Below, in pieces: positions 1 to 9,075 of a DNA stretch of 64,000 nt. This DNA comes from Bog-473 sp963750075 (GTDB taxonomy: Bacteria; Actinomycetota; Acidimicrobiia; Acidimicrobiales; RAAP-2), in assembly GCA_963750075.1 (NCBI GenBank), contig CAVVPG010000006.1, positions 136,581 through 200,580 of the forward strand. The letters are read 5' to 3'. Position 1 is the first letter of the stretch. Each line of letters opens with the position of its first letter. Below the pieces are notes generated by a model. That model had not been told where the DNA came from. It was given only the letters and a program-made list of their open reading frames with translations, and made no database searches. Made by a program: the position numbers and the translations under genes.

Positions 1-499
1 CGGCGCGCAGCACGTACGCGGGGTGGTACGTCGGCACGAGGTGGGCCCGGCCGCGCTCGAAGACCTGGCCCCGCAGCTCGCGGATGCCCCGCGTGCTCTC
101 CAGCAGCAGCTTGGTGGCGAAGTTCCCCAGCGTCACGATCACCGTCGGGTCGATGAGCGACACCTGCTCGGTGAGGTACGGGCGGCAGGCCTCGATCTCC
201 TTCGGCGCCGGGTCGCGGTTCTGGGGCGGCCGGCACTTGACCACGTTGGCGATGTAGCACTCGGCGCGGGTGAGGCCGATCTCCTCCCACATCAGGCGGT
301 CGAGGAGCCTGCCCGAGCGGCCGACGAACGGCTCGCCCGCCAGGTCCTCCTCGCGGCCGGGGCCCTCGCCCACGAAGAGCAGGTCGGCCTCCGGGTTGCC
401 CACGCCGAAGACGACCTGGGTCCGCCCCTTGGCCAGCGGGCACAGCGTGCACGTCGACGCGGTGAGGCGCAGCTGCTCCAGGAGGCCGGCGTCAGCCAC
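1..499 (-). CDS. Family-4 uracil-DNA glycosylase, C-terminus cut by window edge
   Basis: The enzyme removes uracil from DNA, starting base-excision repair. About 166 residues are visible from a GTG at 499. Four cysteines placed as in 4Fe-4S family-4 UDGs are seen: C17 and C20 (TCTLC), C89 (VKCRPPQNR) and C105 (EACRPY). The catalytic motif GEGPGREED lies at about 44-52, FVGRSGRLL follows, and an HPAY-type motif (TYHPAYVLR) sits near the cut. The start codon overlaps the alr stop by 8 nt, so translation is probably coupled. Actinobacteria often have tsaE after alr; here the UDG takes that place. The rest of the gene is outside the window. Confidence 0.88.
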   Translation of the reverse strand, partial: MADAGLLEQLRLTASTCTLCPLAKGRTQVVFGVGNPEADLLFVGEGPGREEDLAGEPFVGRSGRLLDRLMWEEIGLTRAECYIANVVKCRPPQNRDPAPKEIEACRPYLTEQVSLIDPTVIVTLGNFATKLLLESTRGIRELRGQVFERGRAHLVPTYHPAYVLRA

Positions 500-1739
500 C
501 GGGCGCGTCGGGGCGGTTGACGAGGATGCGGGGCATGCGCGGGCCGACGCCGCACACGATTTCGTAGCTGATCGTCCCCAGCAGGGACGCCCAGTCGTCC
601 GCCGTCACCGCCTCGGTCCCCTGCCGCCCCAGCAGCACCACCTCGTCGCCCGGCCGCACCGAGTCGTCGTCGCCGCAGTCGACCACGATCTGGTCCATGG
701 TCACCATCCCGGCCAGGGGGCGCCGCACTCCGCCGATCAGCACCTCGTAGCCGGCGCCGAACAACGCCCGCGGCACGCCGTCGGCGTAGCCGATCGGCAC
801 CGTGGCGACCAGCGAGCGCGCCGGCAGCGGGCGCAGCCGGCCGTAGGAGGGGCGCTCCCCCGCCTCGAGCGTGCGCACGGCGACGACGCGCGCCTTGAGC
901 GACATGGCCGGCTGCAGCCGCGCGCCCCGGGTCTGTGCCTCGAAGGCGAGGCGCACGCCCTCCCCCGGCAGGTACCCGTAGAGGCCGAGGCCGCAGCGCA
1001 CCATGTGGTGGCGCGCCCGGGGGAAGGCCACGGTGCCCGCCGTGTTGGCGGCGTGCAGGACCGGCGGTCGGATGCCGTCGGCGGCCAGGGCCGCGACGAG
1101 GCGCTCGAAGAGGTCGAGCTGCGCCCCGGTGTAGGCACGGTCCTCCGCATCCTCGCCGTCGGCCACGGGCAGGTGCGTCCACACGCCCTCGAGGTCGAGC
1201 AGCGGCTCGCGCCCCACCGCGGCCACCATGGCCGGGAGGTCCTCGGGCGCCGCACCGACCCGGTGCATGCCCGTGTCCACCTTCACGTGGACCGCCGTTC
1301 GCCGGCCCGCCGCCCGCGCCGCTGCACCGAAGGCGGCGATGGTGTCGGCCGAGTAGAGGGTCGGGGTCAGCCCGTAGGCCAGAGCCGTCTCGACGGCGTC
1401 CGGGCCGCACTCGCTGAGCAGCAGGACCGGGGCGTCGATGCCGTGCTGGCGCAGCTCGACGCCCTCGTCGACCAGCGCCACCGCGAGCCGCTGCGCGCCG
1501 CCGGCCAGCGCGGCCCGCGCCACCGCCGGCCCGCCGTGCCCGTAGCCGTGCGCCTTGACCACCGCGCACAGCTCGGCCGGTGCCGCCAGGCGCGCCAGCA
1601 CCGCGGCGTTGTGGGTCACCGCCGCCAGGTCGATCTCGGCCCAGGCCGGGCGGGACCGCCCCTGCGCCATGGTGACCGCGTCGTCGTCGGACGGGCCCGG
1701 GGGCACGAGGCGCACCGGGGCCGGCGCACCCTCAGCCAT
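492..1739 (-). CDS. alr: Alanine racemase
   Basis: PLP enzyme converting L-alanine to D-alanine for peptidoglycan. The PLP lysine is K62 in AVVKAHGYGHG (the usual motif is VVKANAYGHG, so the Asn is replaced here). The C-terminal beta domain has SYGR with the second catalytic tyrosine, then PIGYADG and MVTMDQI. At 415 aa it is somewhat longer than usual because of a 30-residue N-terminal lead; an internal ATG at about 1670 (MAQGRSRPAWAEIDL) would give a standard-length protein. The ATG at 1739 (GTG at 1745 is possible) overlaps the nnrD stop. It belongs to the glmS-acpS-nnrD-alr-UDG run. Confidence 0.93.
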   Translation of the reverse strand: MAEGAPAPVRLVPPGPSDDDAVTMAQGRSRPAWAEIDLAAVTHNAAVLARLAAPAELCAVVKAHGYGHGGPAVARAALAGGAQRLAVALVDEGVELRQHGIDAPVLLLSECGPDAVETALAYGLTPTLYSADTIAAFGAAARAAGRRTAVHVKVDTGMHRVGAAPEDLPAMVAAVGREPLLDLEGVWTHLPVADGEDAEDRAYTGAQLDLFERLVAALAADGIRPPVLHAANTAGTVAFPRARHHMVRCGLGLYGYLPGEGVRLAFEAQTRGARLQPAMSLKARVVAVRTLEAGERPSYGRLRPLPARSLVATVPIGYADGVPRALFGAGYEVLIGGVRRPLAGMVTMDQIVVDCGDDDSVRPGDEVVLLGRQGTEAVTADDWASLLGTISYEIVCGVGPRMPRILVNRPDAPGG

Positions 1740-3165
1740 GGGCACCGTCGCCCTCGTGCCCGTGGGCCTGACCCGCCACCTCGGCCTGCGCCGAGAGCAG
1801 CCGCGCCAGCAGGGCCGGGAGGTCGCCGGCGACGAGGCCCTCGGCCGGGCCGAGCGACGCCGCCCGCCCGTGCACGTGCGCGGCGAGCGCCGCCGCCTCC
1901 AGGGCGCCGAGGCCGCGGGCGCAGAACGCGCCGATGACGCCAGAGAGGACGTCGCCGCTGCCGGCGGTGGCGAGCGCCGGCCCCCCGGCGGCCGAGAGGA
2001 GCACCTCGGGCACCGCCGCCGCGCCCCGGGGGTCGGCCACCGCGGTGAGCGGCCCCTTCAGGAGGACGACCGCGCCGGTCGCCGCGGCCAGCCGGCGCGC
2101 CGCGTCGAGTCTGTCCGCACCGGGCGCGGCGCCGCTGAGGCGGGCGTACTCGCCGTCGTGGGGGGTGAGGATGCTCGGCGCCTCCCGCTTGTCGAGCAGG
2201 GTGCGCGCCGCTGCCACGTCGCCGAGCGCGGTGAGCGCGTCCGCGTCGATCACGAGCGGCACCGGCACTGCCGCCAGCACGCTGCGGATCTCCTCGGCCA
2301 CGGCGTCGCCGGTGCCGAGCCCGGGGCCGATGACGACGGCCTTGCACTTGGCGGTGGCCTCCAGGAACGGACCGGCCCACCCCTCGGCCGGCAGGTGCAT
2401 GCGCACCGCCTCGGTGGGCCAGGCGGCGGAAGGGTCGCCGGGCGAGCCCAGCCGGATCATGCCGGCCCCGGCGGCCATCGCTCCCCGGCTGCAGAGGATG
2501 GCCGCACCCTCCATGCCCGCCGAGCCGGCGGCCACGCCCACGGCGTTCGTCCACTTGTTGACCTGGCGGGGGCGGGGCGGCAGTAGCGCGGCGACGTCGG
2601 CGTCGTCGATGAGGAGCGCCTGCGGCGTGGGGAACCCGATCCCGATGTCGGCCACCTCGACGGTGCCGGCCAGCCGCGGCCCCTCGCCCTGGAGCAGGCC
2701 GGGCTTGAGGGCGGCGAAGGTCACCGTGCGGTCGGCCCGCACCGCGTCGCCGGGCGCCTCGCCGGTGTCGGCGTCGACGCCCGAGGGGATGTCGATGGCC
2801 AGCACGGCTGCGGCCGGCGGCACCGCCGGGGCGTCGTAGGAGCCCCGGAACCCGGTGCCGTAGGCGCCGTCGACCACGAGGTCGCACGACGGCAGCGCGC
2901 TGCCCCCCGGGGCGTCGGCGGCCTCGACCACCCGCACCCGCACCCCGCGCCGGCCCAGCACGGAGGCGGCCACCCGGCCGTCGGCGCCGTTGCTGCCCTT
3001 GCCCGCCACCACCACGACGCGCCGGCCGTAGGCGCCGCCCAGCATGCGCAGCGCGGCGTGGGCCACCGCCGTGCCGGCGCGGGTCACCAGGGTCTCGTGC
3101 GAGACCGTCTGTGTGGCCGCGGTGTCGGCGGCCCCCATCTCGGCGCGGGTCAGGACGGGGCGCAC
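1732..3165 (-). CDS. nnrD: Bifunctional NAD(P)H-hydrate epimerase / ADP-dependent dehydratase
   Basis: Repairs hydrated NAD(P)H. The N-terminal YjeF epimerase half shows GKGSNGADG (about 55-63), a VDGAYGTGFRG loop and DIPSGVDADTG. The C-terminal ribokinase-like dehydratase half shows VIGPGLG, LTPHDGEYARL and the ATAGSGDVLSG nucleotide-binding loop. The length, 477 aa, is normal for the fusion. The GTG start lies 16 nt inside the end of acpS and the gene overlaps alr at its 3' end, so these three are very likely co-transcribed and translationally coupled. The last residues are a His/Gly-rich tail. Confidence 0.93.
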   Translation of the reverse strand: MRPVLTRAEMGAADTAATQTVSHETLVTRAGTAVAHAALRMLGGAYGRRVVVVAGKGSNGADGRVAASVLGRRGVRVRVVEAADAPGGSALPSCDLVVDGAYGTGFRGSYDAPAVPPAAAVLAIDIPSGVDADTGEAPGDAVRADRTVTFAALKPGLLQGEGPRLAGTVEVADIGIGFPTPQALLIDDADVAALLPPRPRQVNKWTNAVGVAAGSAGMEGAAILCSRGAMAAGAGMIRLGSPGDPSAAWPTEAVRMHLPAEGWAGPFLEATAKCKAVVIGPGLGTGDAVAEEIRSVLAAVPVPLVIDADALTALGDVAAARTLLDKREAPSILTPHDGEYARLSGAAPGADRLDAARRLAAATGAVVLLKGPLTAVADPRGAAAVPEVLLSAAGGPALATAGSGDVLSGVIGAFCARGLGALEAAALAAHVHGRAASLGPAEGLVAGDLPALLARLLSAQAEVAGQAHGHEGDGAHG

Positions 3166-3569
3166 GGGGCGGGCTGCGCCTCCTCCGCGACGACGAAGGC
3201 GATGGCCACGCCGTCGGTGTGGGTGAGCGAGAGGTGGAAGCGGCCTGCGCCCTGGGCGCCGGCGAGGGCGGCCGCGGTGCCGTGCAACACGAGGAAGGGG
3301 GCGTTGCGGGTGGCGCCCTTCCCGGACGTCCGGCGCACCTCGACGTCGGTCAGCGCGAAGGCGCCGATGCCGGTGCCGAGCGCCTTCATGACCGCCTCCT
3401 TGGCGGCGAAGCGCGCCGCCAGGGTCTGGGCCACGTCGGCCGACCCGGTGGCGTCGGACTGCTCGGTCTCGGTGAAGCAGCGCGCCGCGAAGCGGGGGCG
3501 GCGGTCGAGCAGGCGGCGAAAGCGCGCCACGTCGACCGCGTCGACCCCGACGCCGACGATGGCGCTCAC
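3150..3569 (-). CDS. acpS: Holo-[acyl-carrier-protein] synthase
   Basis: Transfers 4'-phosphopantetheine from CoA to acyl carrier protein. The 139-aa protein begins VSAIVGVGVDAVDVARF, matching the GxDxxxxxRF metal-binding motif. RFAAKEAVMKALG is the second magnesium/CoA motif, and HLSLTHTDGVAIAFVV is the C-terminal strand. The start is the GTG at 3569, whose last two bases overlap the glmS TGA (GAGTGAGC), a typical coupled junction. It overlaps nnrD at the other end. Confidence 0.94.
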   Translation of the reverse strand: MSAIVGVGVDAVDVARFRRLLDRRPRFAARCFTETEQSDATGSADVAQTLAARFAAKEAVMKALGTGIGAFALTDVEVRRTSGKGATRNAPFLVLHGTAAALAGAQGAGRFHLSLTHTDGVAIAFVVAEEAQPAPCAPS

Positions 3570-5407
3570 TCGACGGTCACCGTCTTGGCCAGGTTGCGGG
3601 GGCGGTCCGGGTCGTGCCCGTGCAGGCGGGCGAGGCGATAGGCCAGCTGCTGCAACGGCACGACGCCGACCACCGGCGCGAGCAGGGGAGAGGTCGGGGG
3701 CACCCACAGCACGTGGTCGGCGGCGGCGGCCGACTCCTCGTCGCCGTCGTCGGCCAGCAGCACGACGGTCGCGCCGCGGCTGCGCACCTCCGCGATGTTC
3801 GACAGCATCTTCTCCCACAGGGGGTTGCGGGTGGCGATGCCGACGACGACGGTGCCCGGCTCGATCAGCGCGATCGGGCCGTGCTTGAGCTCGCCGGCCG
3901 GGTAGCCCTCGGCGCGCAGGTAGGCCAGCTCCTTGAGCTTGAGCGCGCCCTCCAGGGCGACCGGGTAGCCGACGTGGCGGCCGAGGAAGAAGAAGTCGCG
4001 GGCGTCGGTGAGCTTGGCCGCGACGTCGTCGACGTCGCCCGCCCGCGCCAGCGCCTCGGTCACCAGTCGGGGCAGGACCTCCATGGCGTTCAGGATCTCG
4101 TTGGTCTCGGCGGCCGGTTGGGTCCCGAGGATCTGGGCCAGGTAGAGGCCCAGCACCTCGAGGGCCACGATCTGGGCCAGGTGGCACTTCGTGGAGGCCA
4201 CCCCGATCTCGGGCCCGGCCCGGGTGTAGAGCACCCCGTCGGCGGCCCGGGCCATGGAGGAGTCGACCACGTTGGAGACCACGAGCACCTTGGCCCCGAG
4301 CCGCGCCGCCTCGCGCATGGCCTCGGAGGTGTCGAGCGTCTCGCCGGACTGGGAGACCCCGACGCACAGCGTGCGCTCGTTCAGCACCGGGTCGCGGTAG
4401 CGGAACTCGCTCGCGATGTCGACCTCTGCCGGCAGCCTGGCCCAGTGCTCAATGGCGTACTTGGCCACCAGGCCGGCGTGGTAGCTGGAGCCGCACGCGA
4501 CGATGAACACCTTGTCGATGCCGCGCAGGTCGTCCGCGCTCAGGCGCATCTCGTCCAGGATCAGCTCGCCGCCGGGGCCCCGCCGGTCCAACAGGGTGTC
4601 GGCCACCGCCTCCGGCTGCTCGTGCATCTCCTTGGACATGAAGTCGTCGTAGCCGCCCTTCTGCGCCGACTCGACGTCCCAGGTGATGGTCAGCCGCTCG
4701 GGCACGACGGGCGAGCCGTCGAGGGTGGTGACCACCAGTGAACCGGGCGTGAGCACCGCCAGCTCGTCGTCGGCCAGCGCGAAGACCTCCCGGGTGTGGC
4801 CGATGAGGGCGGGGATGTCCGACGCCAGCAGCGCGACACCGTCGTCCAACCCGAGCACCAGCGGCGTCGAGCGGCGGGCGGCGACGATCGTGTCGGGCTC
4901 GTCGGCGGACACGACGGCGATGGAGAAGGCGCCGCGCAGCCGGCGCAGCATGGACCTGGTGGCCTCTTCGAGCGACGCGCCGGCGGCCATGCCGCCCTCA
5001 ATCAGGTGGGCCATCACCTCGGTGTCGGTGGCCGAGGTCAGCGTGTGCCCGGACGCCTCGAGCTCCGTGCGCAGCTCGGCGTGGTTCTCGATGATCCCGT
5101 TGTGGATGATCGCGATCCGCCCGCTGCAGTCCGTGTGCGGGTGCGCGTTCTCGGGGGTGGGGCTTCCGTGGGTGGCCCAGCGGGTGTGCCCGATGGCGGC
5201 GGCGTGGGCGGTGGGCGCGTCCCGGGTGGCCTCGGCCAGCTTGGCCACCGAGTTGGTCCCGCCGGCCGCCCGCGCCCGCCAGATGGCGCCGTCGGCCACG
5301 AGCGCGATCCCCGCCGAGTCGTAGCCCCGGTACTCGAGCTGGTGCAGGGCCCCGAGGAGCAGGGGCACGGCATCGGCCTCGCCCGTGACGCCGATGATGC
5401 CGCACAT
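3566..5407 (-). CDS. glmS: Glutamine-fructose-6-phosphate aminotransferase
   Basis: Makes glucosamine-6-phosphate, the first committed step to UDP-GlcNAc. The start is fixed by MCGIIG: after methionine removal C2 is the N-terminal nucleophile of the glutaminase domain. Two SIS sugar-isomerase domains follow (ACGSSYHAGLVAKY, SQSGETLDT, GYPAGELKHGPIALI) and the protein ends AKTVTVE; 613 aa is normal. An in-frame extension upstream of 5407 has no conserved content. A TAACCT box sits 8 nt before the ATG with no ribosome-binding site, suggesting a leaderless message. It neighbours glmM, the next enzyme of the pathway. Confidence 0.96.
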   Translation of the reverse strand: MCGIIGVTGEADAVPLLLGALHQLEYRGYDSAGIALVADGAIWRARAAGGTNSVAKLAEATRDAPTAHAAAIGHTRWATHGSPTPENAHPHTDCSGRIAIIHNGIIENHAELRTELEASGHTLTSATDTEVMAHLIEGGMAAGASLEEATRSMLRRLRGAFSIAVVSADEPDTIVAARRSTPLVLGLDDGVALLASDIPALIGHTREVFALADDELAVLTPGSLVVTTLDGSPVVPERLTITWDVESAQKGGYDDFMSKEMHEQPEAVADTLLDRRGPGGELILDEMRLSADDLRGIDKVFIVACGSSYHAGLVAKYAIEHWARLPAEVDIASEFRYRDPVLNERTLCVGVSQSGETLDTSEAMREAARLGAKVLVVSNVVDSSMARAADGVLYTRAGPEIGVASTKCHLAQIVALEVLGLYLAQILGTQPAAETNEILNAMEVLPRLVTEALARAGDVDDVAAKLTDARDFFFLGRHVGYPVALEGALKLKELAYLRAEGYPAGELKHGPIALIEPGTVVVGIATRNPLWEKMLSNIAEVRSRGATVVLLADDGDEESAAAADHVLWVPPTSPLLAPVVGVVPLQQLAYRLARLHGHDPDRPRNLAKTVTVE

Positions 5408-5415
5408 GGAGACCC

Positions 5416-5421
5416 AGGTTA
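5416..5421 (-). promoter_or_regulatory. Putative -10 box of a leaderless glmS promoter
   Basis: TAACCT on the minus strand, 8 nt before the glmS ATG. There is no Shine-Dalgarno between box and start, and only a poor -35 (TCGAGC, 17-nt spacer). The pattern recurs at several metabolic genes in this window. Confidence 0.45.
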
Positions 5422-6792
5422 GACGGGAGGGGCCTGCGGCTCGATCTGCCCCAGGGCGGCCTCGACGACGCCGGCGAGCTGGGCTGCGACGGCGTCGGCC
5501 TGCGCCTCGGCGCGCGCCTCGACCATCACGCGCACCACCGGCTCGGTGCCGCTCGGTCGCAGGAGCACGCGGCCCTCGTGCCCGAGCTCGGCCTCTGCCT
5601 TCACCACGGCCTCCCACACCTCGGCGCAGTCGGCCAGCCGCTCGGGCCGGGGGATGGGCACGTTGACGAGGCGCTGGGGCACGCGCTCGACCAACCCGCT
5701 CGAGAGGTCGGCCAGCGAGCGGCCGGCGCGCAGCACCAGGTCGGCCAAGGCGAGGCCGGTCAGGATCCCGTCCCCCGTGGTGGAGCGCGCACGGAAGATG
5801 ATGTGGCCCGACTGCTCGCCGCCGAGGCTGAGCCCGTCGGCGTCGAGCGCGGCGAGGACGTGGCGGTCCCCCACGTCCGTCTCGCGCACTGCGATCCCGC
5901 GGGACTCCATGGCGAGGCGGAAGCCGAGGTTGGTCATGACGGTGACCGCCACCGTGTTGCCGGCCAGGTGCCCCCGCTCGGCCAGGTCGAGCGCGAAGAG
6001 CGCCAACAGCACGTCGCCGTCGACGATGGTGCCGGTGTGGTCGACCGCGATGACCCGGTCCGCGTCGCCGTCCAACGCCAGGCCCAGGTCAGCCCCGTGC
6101 TCCACCACGGCCAGCGACAGCTGGCCCGGGTCGGTCGAGCCGCACTTCTCGTTGATGTTGTCGCCGTCGGGCGCGTCACCCAGCGCGGTCACCTGCGCGC
6201 CGAGCTCGGCCAGCACCCACGGCGCGATCTCGCTGGCGGCGCCGTTGGCGCAGTCGACGACGACGCGCAGGCCGTCGAGGCGGCGGCCCTCGGTCACCGC
6301 GACCAGGTGCTCCTTGTAGAGCTCGACCGCGTCCGGGTCGGCGATGATGCGTCCCACGCCGTGGCCCGTGGGCCGGCGGGGCGGCCCGTCGGGGTCGGCC
6401 AGGATCGCGTCGAGCGCGAGCTCGATCTCACCCTCGACGTCGGTCGGCAGCTTCGTGCCCAGCAGGCTGAACAGCTTGATGCCGTTGTCGCCGAAGGGAT
6501 TGTGCGACGCGGAGATCATCGCCCCCGGCACCTTGCGGCGTTCGGCCACGGCGGCCACGCCCGGGGTGGGCAGCACGCCGAGGTCGATCACGTCGGCCCC
6601 CTCGGTGGCCAGGCCGGCCGAGAAGGCGGCCTGGAGGAGGGGCCCCGAACGTCGTGTGTCGCGGCCGACGACGAAGGTCGGCGCAGGCAGGATGCGGGCG
6701 GCGGCACGCCCGAGGGCCAGCGCCAGCTCGGCGGTCAGCTCCTCGTTCGCGACTCCACGCACGCCATCGGTGCCGAAGCGGGCCGGCGCCAC
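5419..6792 (-). CDS. glmM: Phosphoglucosamine mutase
   Basis: Interconverts glucosamine-6-P and glucosamine-1-P. The phosphoserine is S96 in ISASHNPFGDNGIK, and the metal-binding loop is LDGDADR around residue 240. GEQSGHI (sugar-binding loop) and RPSGTEPVVRVMVEA (phosphate-binding C-terminal domain) are also present. The 457-aa protein starts at a GTG (VAPARFGTDGVRG). It ends 12 nt before the glmS start, and its own start is 14 nt after the rpsI stop, so it can be read from the rplM promoter as well. Confidence 0.95.
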   Translation of the reverse strand: MAPARFGTDGVRGVANEELTAELALALGRAAARILPAPTFVVGRDTRRSGPLLQAAFSAGLATEGADVIDLGVLPTPGVAAVAERRKVPGAMISASHNPFGDNGIKLFSLLGTKLPTDVEGEIELALDAILADPDGPPRRPTGHGVGRIIADPDAVELYKEHLVAVTEGRRLDGLRVVVDCANGAASEIAPWVLAELGAQVTALGDAPDGDNINEKCGSTDPGQLSLAVVEHGADLGLALDGDADRVIAVDHTGTIVDGDVLLALFALDLAERGHLAGNTVAVTVMTNLGFRLAMESRGIAVRETDVGDRHVLAALDADGLSLGGEQSGHIIFRARSTTGDGILTGLALADLVLRAGRSLADLSSGLVERVPQRLVNVPIPRPERLADCAEVWEAVVKAEAELGHEGRVLLRPSGTEPVVRVMVEARAEAQADAVAAQLAGVVEAALGQIEPQAPPV

Positions 6793-6806
6793 TCGTGAAC
6801 CGCTTG

Positions 6807-7199
6807 CTACCGCTTGGAGTACTGCGGCGCCTTGCGGGCCTTCTTGAGGCCGTACTTCTTCGACTCCTTCTCACGTGCGTCACGCGTGAGGAGGCCCGAG
6901 CGCTTGAGCGGGGCGCGGTGCTCGGGGTCCATCTCGCACAGGCTGCGGGCGATGCCGAGGCGCATCGCGCCGGCCTGGCCCGAGATCCCGCCGCCGTCGA
7001 TCGTCGCGTCGATGTCGTAGGACTCCACCGTGTTGGTGATGCGCAGCGGCTCCGTCACCAGCATGCGATGGGTGGCCGAGGTGAAGTACTTCTCGAAGGG
7101 CAGCTTGTTGATCGTGATGGCGCCCTGGCCGGGGCGGAAGCGGACGCGCGCCACCGCCTGCTTGCGGCGTCCGGTGGTCTGGCTCAGTGGTACGGGCAT
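6807..7199 (-). CDS. rpsI: Ribosomal protein S9
   Basis: Small-subunit head protein; its C-terminal tail reaches the P-site tRNA. The 130-aa sequence carries TTGRRKQAVARVRFRPG at the N-terminus and ends KKARKAPQYSKR, the invariant SKR tail. It follows rplM by 44 nt as in most bacteria. ATG start. Confidence 0.97.
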   Translation of the reverse strand: MPVPLSQTTGRRKQAVARVRFRPGQGAITINKLPFEKYFTSATHRMLVTEPLRITNTVESYDIDATIDGGGISGQAGAMRLGIARSLCEMDPEHRAPLKRSGLLTRDAREKESKKYGLKKARKAPQYSKR

Positions 7200-7243
7200 G
7201 GCGTCGGTGGTGTCCCTTTCGATGATGGGCGTGGGGCGCGTGC

Positions 7244-7693
7244 TCAGCCGGCGCGGCGGGCCCCGGGCAGCTCCAGCGGCTCGGGCTTCTGGGCGGCGTG
7301 GGGGTGGTCGGGGCCGGCGTAGACCTGGAGCTTGCCCAGCATCTGGCGGCCGAGGGTGTTCTTGGGCAGCATGCCGCGCACAGAGCGGCGGACGAGCTCG
7401 GCGGGACGGTCCTGAAGGAGCTCGGCGTAGCTCGTGGCACGCAGGCCGCCCGGGTAGCCGCTGTGGCGGTAGGCCATTTTGGCGGCGGCCTTGTCCGAGG
7501 TGAGGACGATCTTGTCGGCGTTCACGACGATCACGTGGTCGCCGGTGTCCACGTGGGGCGCGAAGTAGGGACGGTGCTTGCCGCGCAGGATGGCGGCCAC
7601 CGACGAGGCCAGTCGCCCGAGCACGAGACCGTCGGCGTCGACGACGTACCAGGACCGCTGGATCTCGGTGACCTTCGGTGAAAATGTGCGCAC
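7244..7693 (-). CDS. rplM: Ribosomal protein L13
   Basis: Early-assembly large-subunit protein, 149 aa from a GTG at 7693 (VRTFSPKVTEIQRSWYVVDA). The conserved GRLAS, GKHRPYFAPHVDTGDHVIVVNA and RGMLPKNTLGR segments are present. A longer reading upstream to 7825 would run through the promoter and is rejected. It forms a two-gene unit with rpsI. Confidence 0.96.
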   Translation of the reverse strand: MRTFSPKVTEIQRSWYVVDADGLVLGRLASSVAAILRGKHRPYFAPHVDTGDHVIVVNADKIVLTSDKAAAKMAYRHSGYPGGLRATSYAELLQDRPAELVRRSVRGMLPKNTLGRQMLGKLQVYAGPDHPHAAQKPEPLELPGARRAG

Positions 7694-7796
7694 AAGACCG
7701 ATCTTTCGCTTCCGCGTGGTGAGCGAGCCGTCACTCCGAAGAGCTGCCCCGGGGAGCGGGCTCAGTGCCCCCGGAGGTCCCGAGAGCCGACCTACC

Positions 7797-7825
7797 AGGA
7801 TAGGGCCCCTGGACAGGGGGAGCAA
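7797..7825 (-). promoter_or_regulatory. rplM-rpsI promoter
   Basis: On the minus strand TTGCTC and TATCCT are separated by exactly 17 nt, about 105 nt before the rplM start. The spacer holds the inverted repeat CCCCTG-TC-CAGGGG, so a repressor site (or a weak hairpin ending truA transcripts) is possible. Confidence 0.6.
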
Positions 7826-7834
7826 GCCGCGCCC

Positions 7835-8713
7835 TCACGCCGGGCCCGTACCGGCGGCCGGGCCCCCGCCCCCGCCCCCGCCGGCCTCGTCGCCGGCGTA
7901 GGCCACCGAGACCAGGCACAGGCCGTGCGCCGGCGCGGGGTCGGCCATGCGATGCCGGGTCACGGCCCGCAGCCGCTCGAGCAATCCGGCCGCGTTGTCC
8001 CTGCCCCGGCCCACCTCGACCAGGCCGGCCACCAGGGAACGGACCATCTGGTGACAGAACGAGCCGGCCTCGATCTCGAAGCGCAACAACCGGGCCTCCC
8101 CCGGGCCGGACCGGGCGTCGAGCGCCTCGGGGCCCTCGTCCACGCTCCAGCGGGCCCGCGTCACCCGGCGCACGATCGGCTCCGCGGCGTCGGTCCCGGG
8201 TCGGCGGCGGCAGAACGAACGGAAGTCGTGGCTGCCGAGCAGGACGTCGGAGGCCGTGCGCAGGGAGCCGAGGTCGAGCGGGTCGCTCACGTGCCAGGCC
8301 AGCGGGGCCAGCAGCGGGTCGGGGTAGGGCGCGTTCCAGACCAGGTAGCGGTAGGCGCGGCCGGTGGCGGAGCGCCGGGCGTCGAACTCGGGGCCGACCG
8401 GCTCGGCGCGGCGCACCACCACCCGTGGCGCCAGCTGGCGGTTGAGTGCCCGGGCGAGACCGGGCCCGTCGTAGGGGATGGGCGGGAGGTCGACATGGAC
8501 CACCTGGCCGCGGGCGTGCACGCCGGCGTCGGTGCGGCCGGCGCAGGTGACCAACGGCGACGTGCCCAGCCGGGCGGTGCGCTCGAGCGCCTGGCACAGC
8601 GCGCCGGCGACGGTCGGGACCTCGGGTTGGACGGCGAAGCCCCGGAAGGGCGCACCGTCGTAGGCGATCAGGAGCCTCCAGCGCTGCAGCGCAGCGCCGG
8701 CGCCTTCCTCCAC
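7835..8713 (-). CDS. truA: tRNA pseudouridine(38-40) synthase
   Basis: Converts U38-U40 of tRNA anticodon arms to pseudouridine. The catalytic aspartate is D62 in CAGRTDAGVHARGQVVH; RAYRYLVWN and GSFCHQMVR are further family motifs. The GTG start at 8713 follows the rplQ stop by 2 nt. The 292-aa protein ends in a run of eight glycines plus PAAGTGPA, a disordered tail longer than usual. Confidence 0.95.
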   Translation of the reverse strand: MEEGAGAALQRWRLLIAYDGAPFRGFAVQPEVPTVAGALCQALERTARLGTSPLVTCAGRTDAGVHARGQVVHVDLPPIPYDGPGLARALNRQLAPRVVVRRAEPVGPEFDARRSATGRAYRYLVWNAPYPDPLLAPLAWHVSDPLDLGSLRTASDVLLGSHDFRSFCRRRPGTDAAEPIVRRVTRARWSVDEGPEALDARSGPGEARLLRFEIEAGSFCHQMVRSLVAGLVEVGRGRDNAAGLLERLRAVTRHRMADPAPAHGLCLVSVAYAGDEAGGGGGGGPAAGTGPA

Positions 8714-8715
8714 CC

Positions 8716-9069
8716 CTAGACGAACTCGATCCGCGCCATCGGCGCGTTGTCACCGGGGCGCGGTCCCAGCTTGAGGATGCGGGTGTAGCCACCGGGCCGG
8801 TCCGCGTAGCGGGGCCCGATCTCCTCGAAGAGCTTGTGCGCCATGTCCTTGTCCCGGATGAGCGACACGACGTGGCGGTGCCGCGCCACGCCCCCCTTGA
8901 CGGCGGCCGTGACGCACTTCTCGGCCACCGGCCGCAGCGCCTTGGCCTTGGCCTCGGTGGTCACGATGGACTCGGCGGCGATCAGCGAGGCGACGAGGTT
9001 GCCCAGCATCGCCTTCTGGTGCGCGGCGGAGCCGCCCAGCCGGCGGCCGCGCTTGGGGGTTGCCTGCAT
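8716..9069 (-). CDS. rplQ: Ribosomal protein L17
   Basis: Large-subunit protein near the exit tunnel, 117 aa. The LGGSAAHQKAMLGNLVASL segment and the C-terminal YTRILKLGPRPGDNAPMARIEFV are typical. It lies 6 nt after rpoA, closing the alpha operon. Confidence 0.97.
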   Translation of the reverse strand: MQATPKRGRRLGGSAAHQKAMLGNLVASLIAAESIVTTEAKAKALRPVAEKCVTAAVKGGVARHRHVVSLIRDKDMAHKLFEEIGPRYADRPGGYTRILKLGPRPGDNAPMARIEFV

Positions 9070-9075
9070 GGCCGG

